Source of the DNA: Actinomycetota bacterium
GTDB taxonomy: Bacteria > Actinomycetota > Acidimicrobiia > Acidimicrobiales > JAHWLA01
Direction of reading: 5' to 3'
Assembly: GCA_019347595.1 (NCBI GenBank)
Contig: JAHWLA010000176.1
Span: 1-6,024 of the forward strand
Length of the DNA stretch: 6,024 bases
Shown: positions 5,814-6,024 of the stretch, one piece after another
Numbering within the stretch: position 1 is the first letter of the stretch
How the letters are laid out: every line of letters begins with the position of its first letter
Program-made: the position numbers and the translations under genes
The notes under the pieces: generated by a model
Databases searched by the model: none
Told to the model about the DNA's origin: nothing
What the model saw: only the letters and a program-made list of their open reading frames with translations

Positions 5814-6024
5814 CTATTCGCGCAGGTCGATGACCACGCGCCCGTCCTCGACGGGAGCGGGGAACGTCGTCAGCCCGTCGCCATCGGGGGGGTAGGTGCG
5901 TTCGGTGCAGGGGGCCACGAACACATCGCGCGCCACGTCCCACAGCACGGCGCACGGCTCATTCGGCGACCGGGCCAGCACGAGCACCCACCCGCGGGTG
6001 GGGTCCTCTCCGACATGCTGGAGG
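5814..6024 (-). CDS. Rieske-like domain protein lacking cluster ligands, C-terminal fragment (5' end outside window)
   Basis: An open frame enters from the right edge (first full codon 6023-6021) and ends at TAG 5816-5814; 69 residues are visible, with codons strongly G/C-ending like the neighbours. No start codon is needed, since the gene begins outside the window. By eye the fragment follows a Rieske [2Fe-2S] domain. WVLVLARSPNEPCAVLWD matches the strand leading to box 1 (CTHLGCPVxW), FVAPCTERTY matches box 2 (FxCPCHGSxF) with the same seven-residue step from Trp to Phe, and PAPVEDGRVVIDL matches the last strands. All four iron ligands are replaced: Ser19 and Asn21 in place of box 1 Cys and His, Ala37 and Thr40 in place of box 2 Cys and His. 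The two disulfide cysteines remain (Cys24, Cys39). About seven residues around the usual GPAPxPL turn are missing. The function is therefore unlikely to be electron transfer through a bound cluster. Coding status is fairly sure; the fold assignment is an inference. Confidence 0.6.
   Translation of the reverse strand, partial: LQHVGEDPTRGWVLVLARSPNEPCAVLWDVARDVFVAPCTERTYPPDGDGLTTFPAPVEDGRVVIDLRE

Overview
The window is GC-rich, with codons ending almost always in G or C, and is tightly packed with genes. Protein families and gene style suggest a high-GC actinobacterium. An Acidimicrobiia-like environmental lineage is plausible, but that is an inference from style and not a marker-based assignment. 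No rRNA, tRNA, CRISPR array, insertion sequence or phage gene is visible, and the region looks chromosomal.

Left part (1-1945, + strand): the 3' end of a 3-hydroxybutyryl-CoA dehydrogenase gene overlaps by one base (TGATG) the start of a FadE5-like acyl-CoA dehydrogenase gene. The pair looks like an operon for fatty-acid or short-chain acyl-CoA oxidation: the dehydrogenase makes the enoyl-CoA, and the 3-hydroxyacyl enzyme acts two steps later.

Middle part (1946-4886, + strand): after a 48-base gap with a -10-like element and a Shine-Dalgarno sequence comes a complete PcrA/UvrD DNA helicase with all SF1A motifs and the C-terminal Tudor-like domain. Thirteen bases downstream is an MgtC/SapB-family membrane protein with a C-terminal ACT-like domain, probably co-transcribed.

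Right part (4887-6024): the short gap between the convergent mgtC-like and hydrolase genes (73 bases) is filled by a long, unusually AT-rich hairpin. On the - strand there is a cytosolic-looking alpha/beta hydrolase (lipase type, complete Ser-Asp-His triad). Upstream of it is a compact promoter whose -35 box lies inside a 15-bp palindrome, a candidate operator. At the right edge, also on the - strand, is the 3' end of another gene. It has no start codon inside the window, but its 69 visible residues align by eye with a Rieske [2Fe-2S] domain in which all four iron ligands are replaced and both disulfide cysteines are kept.

Most of the window is ordinary housekeeping and catabolic content. The observations most worth a second look are the apparently cluster-less Rieske-like fragment, the palindrome/promoter upstream of the hydrolase, and the convergent-gene hairpin.
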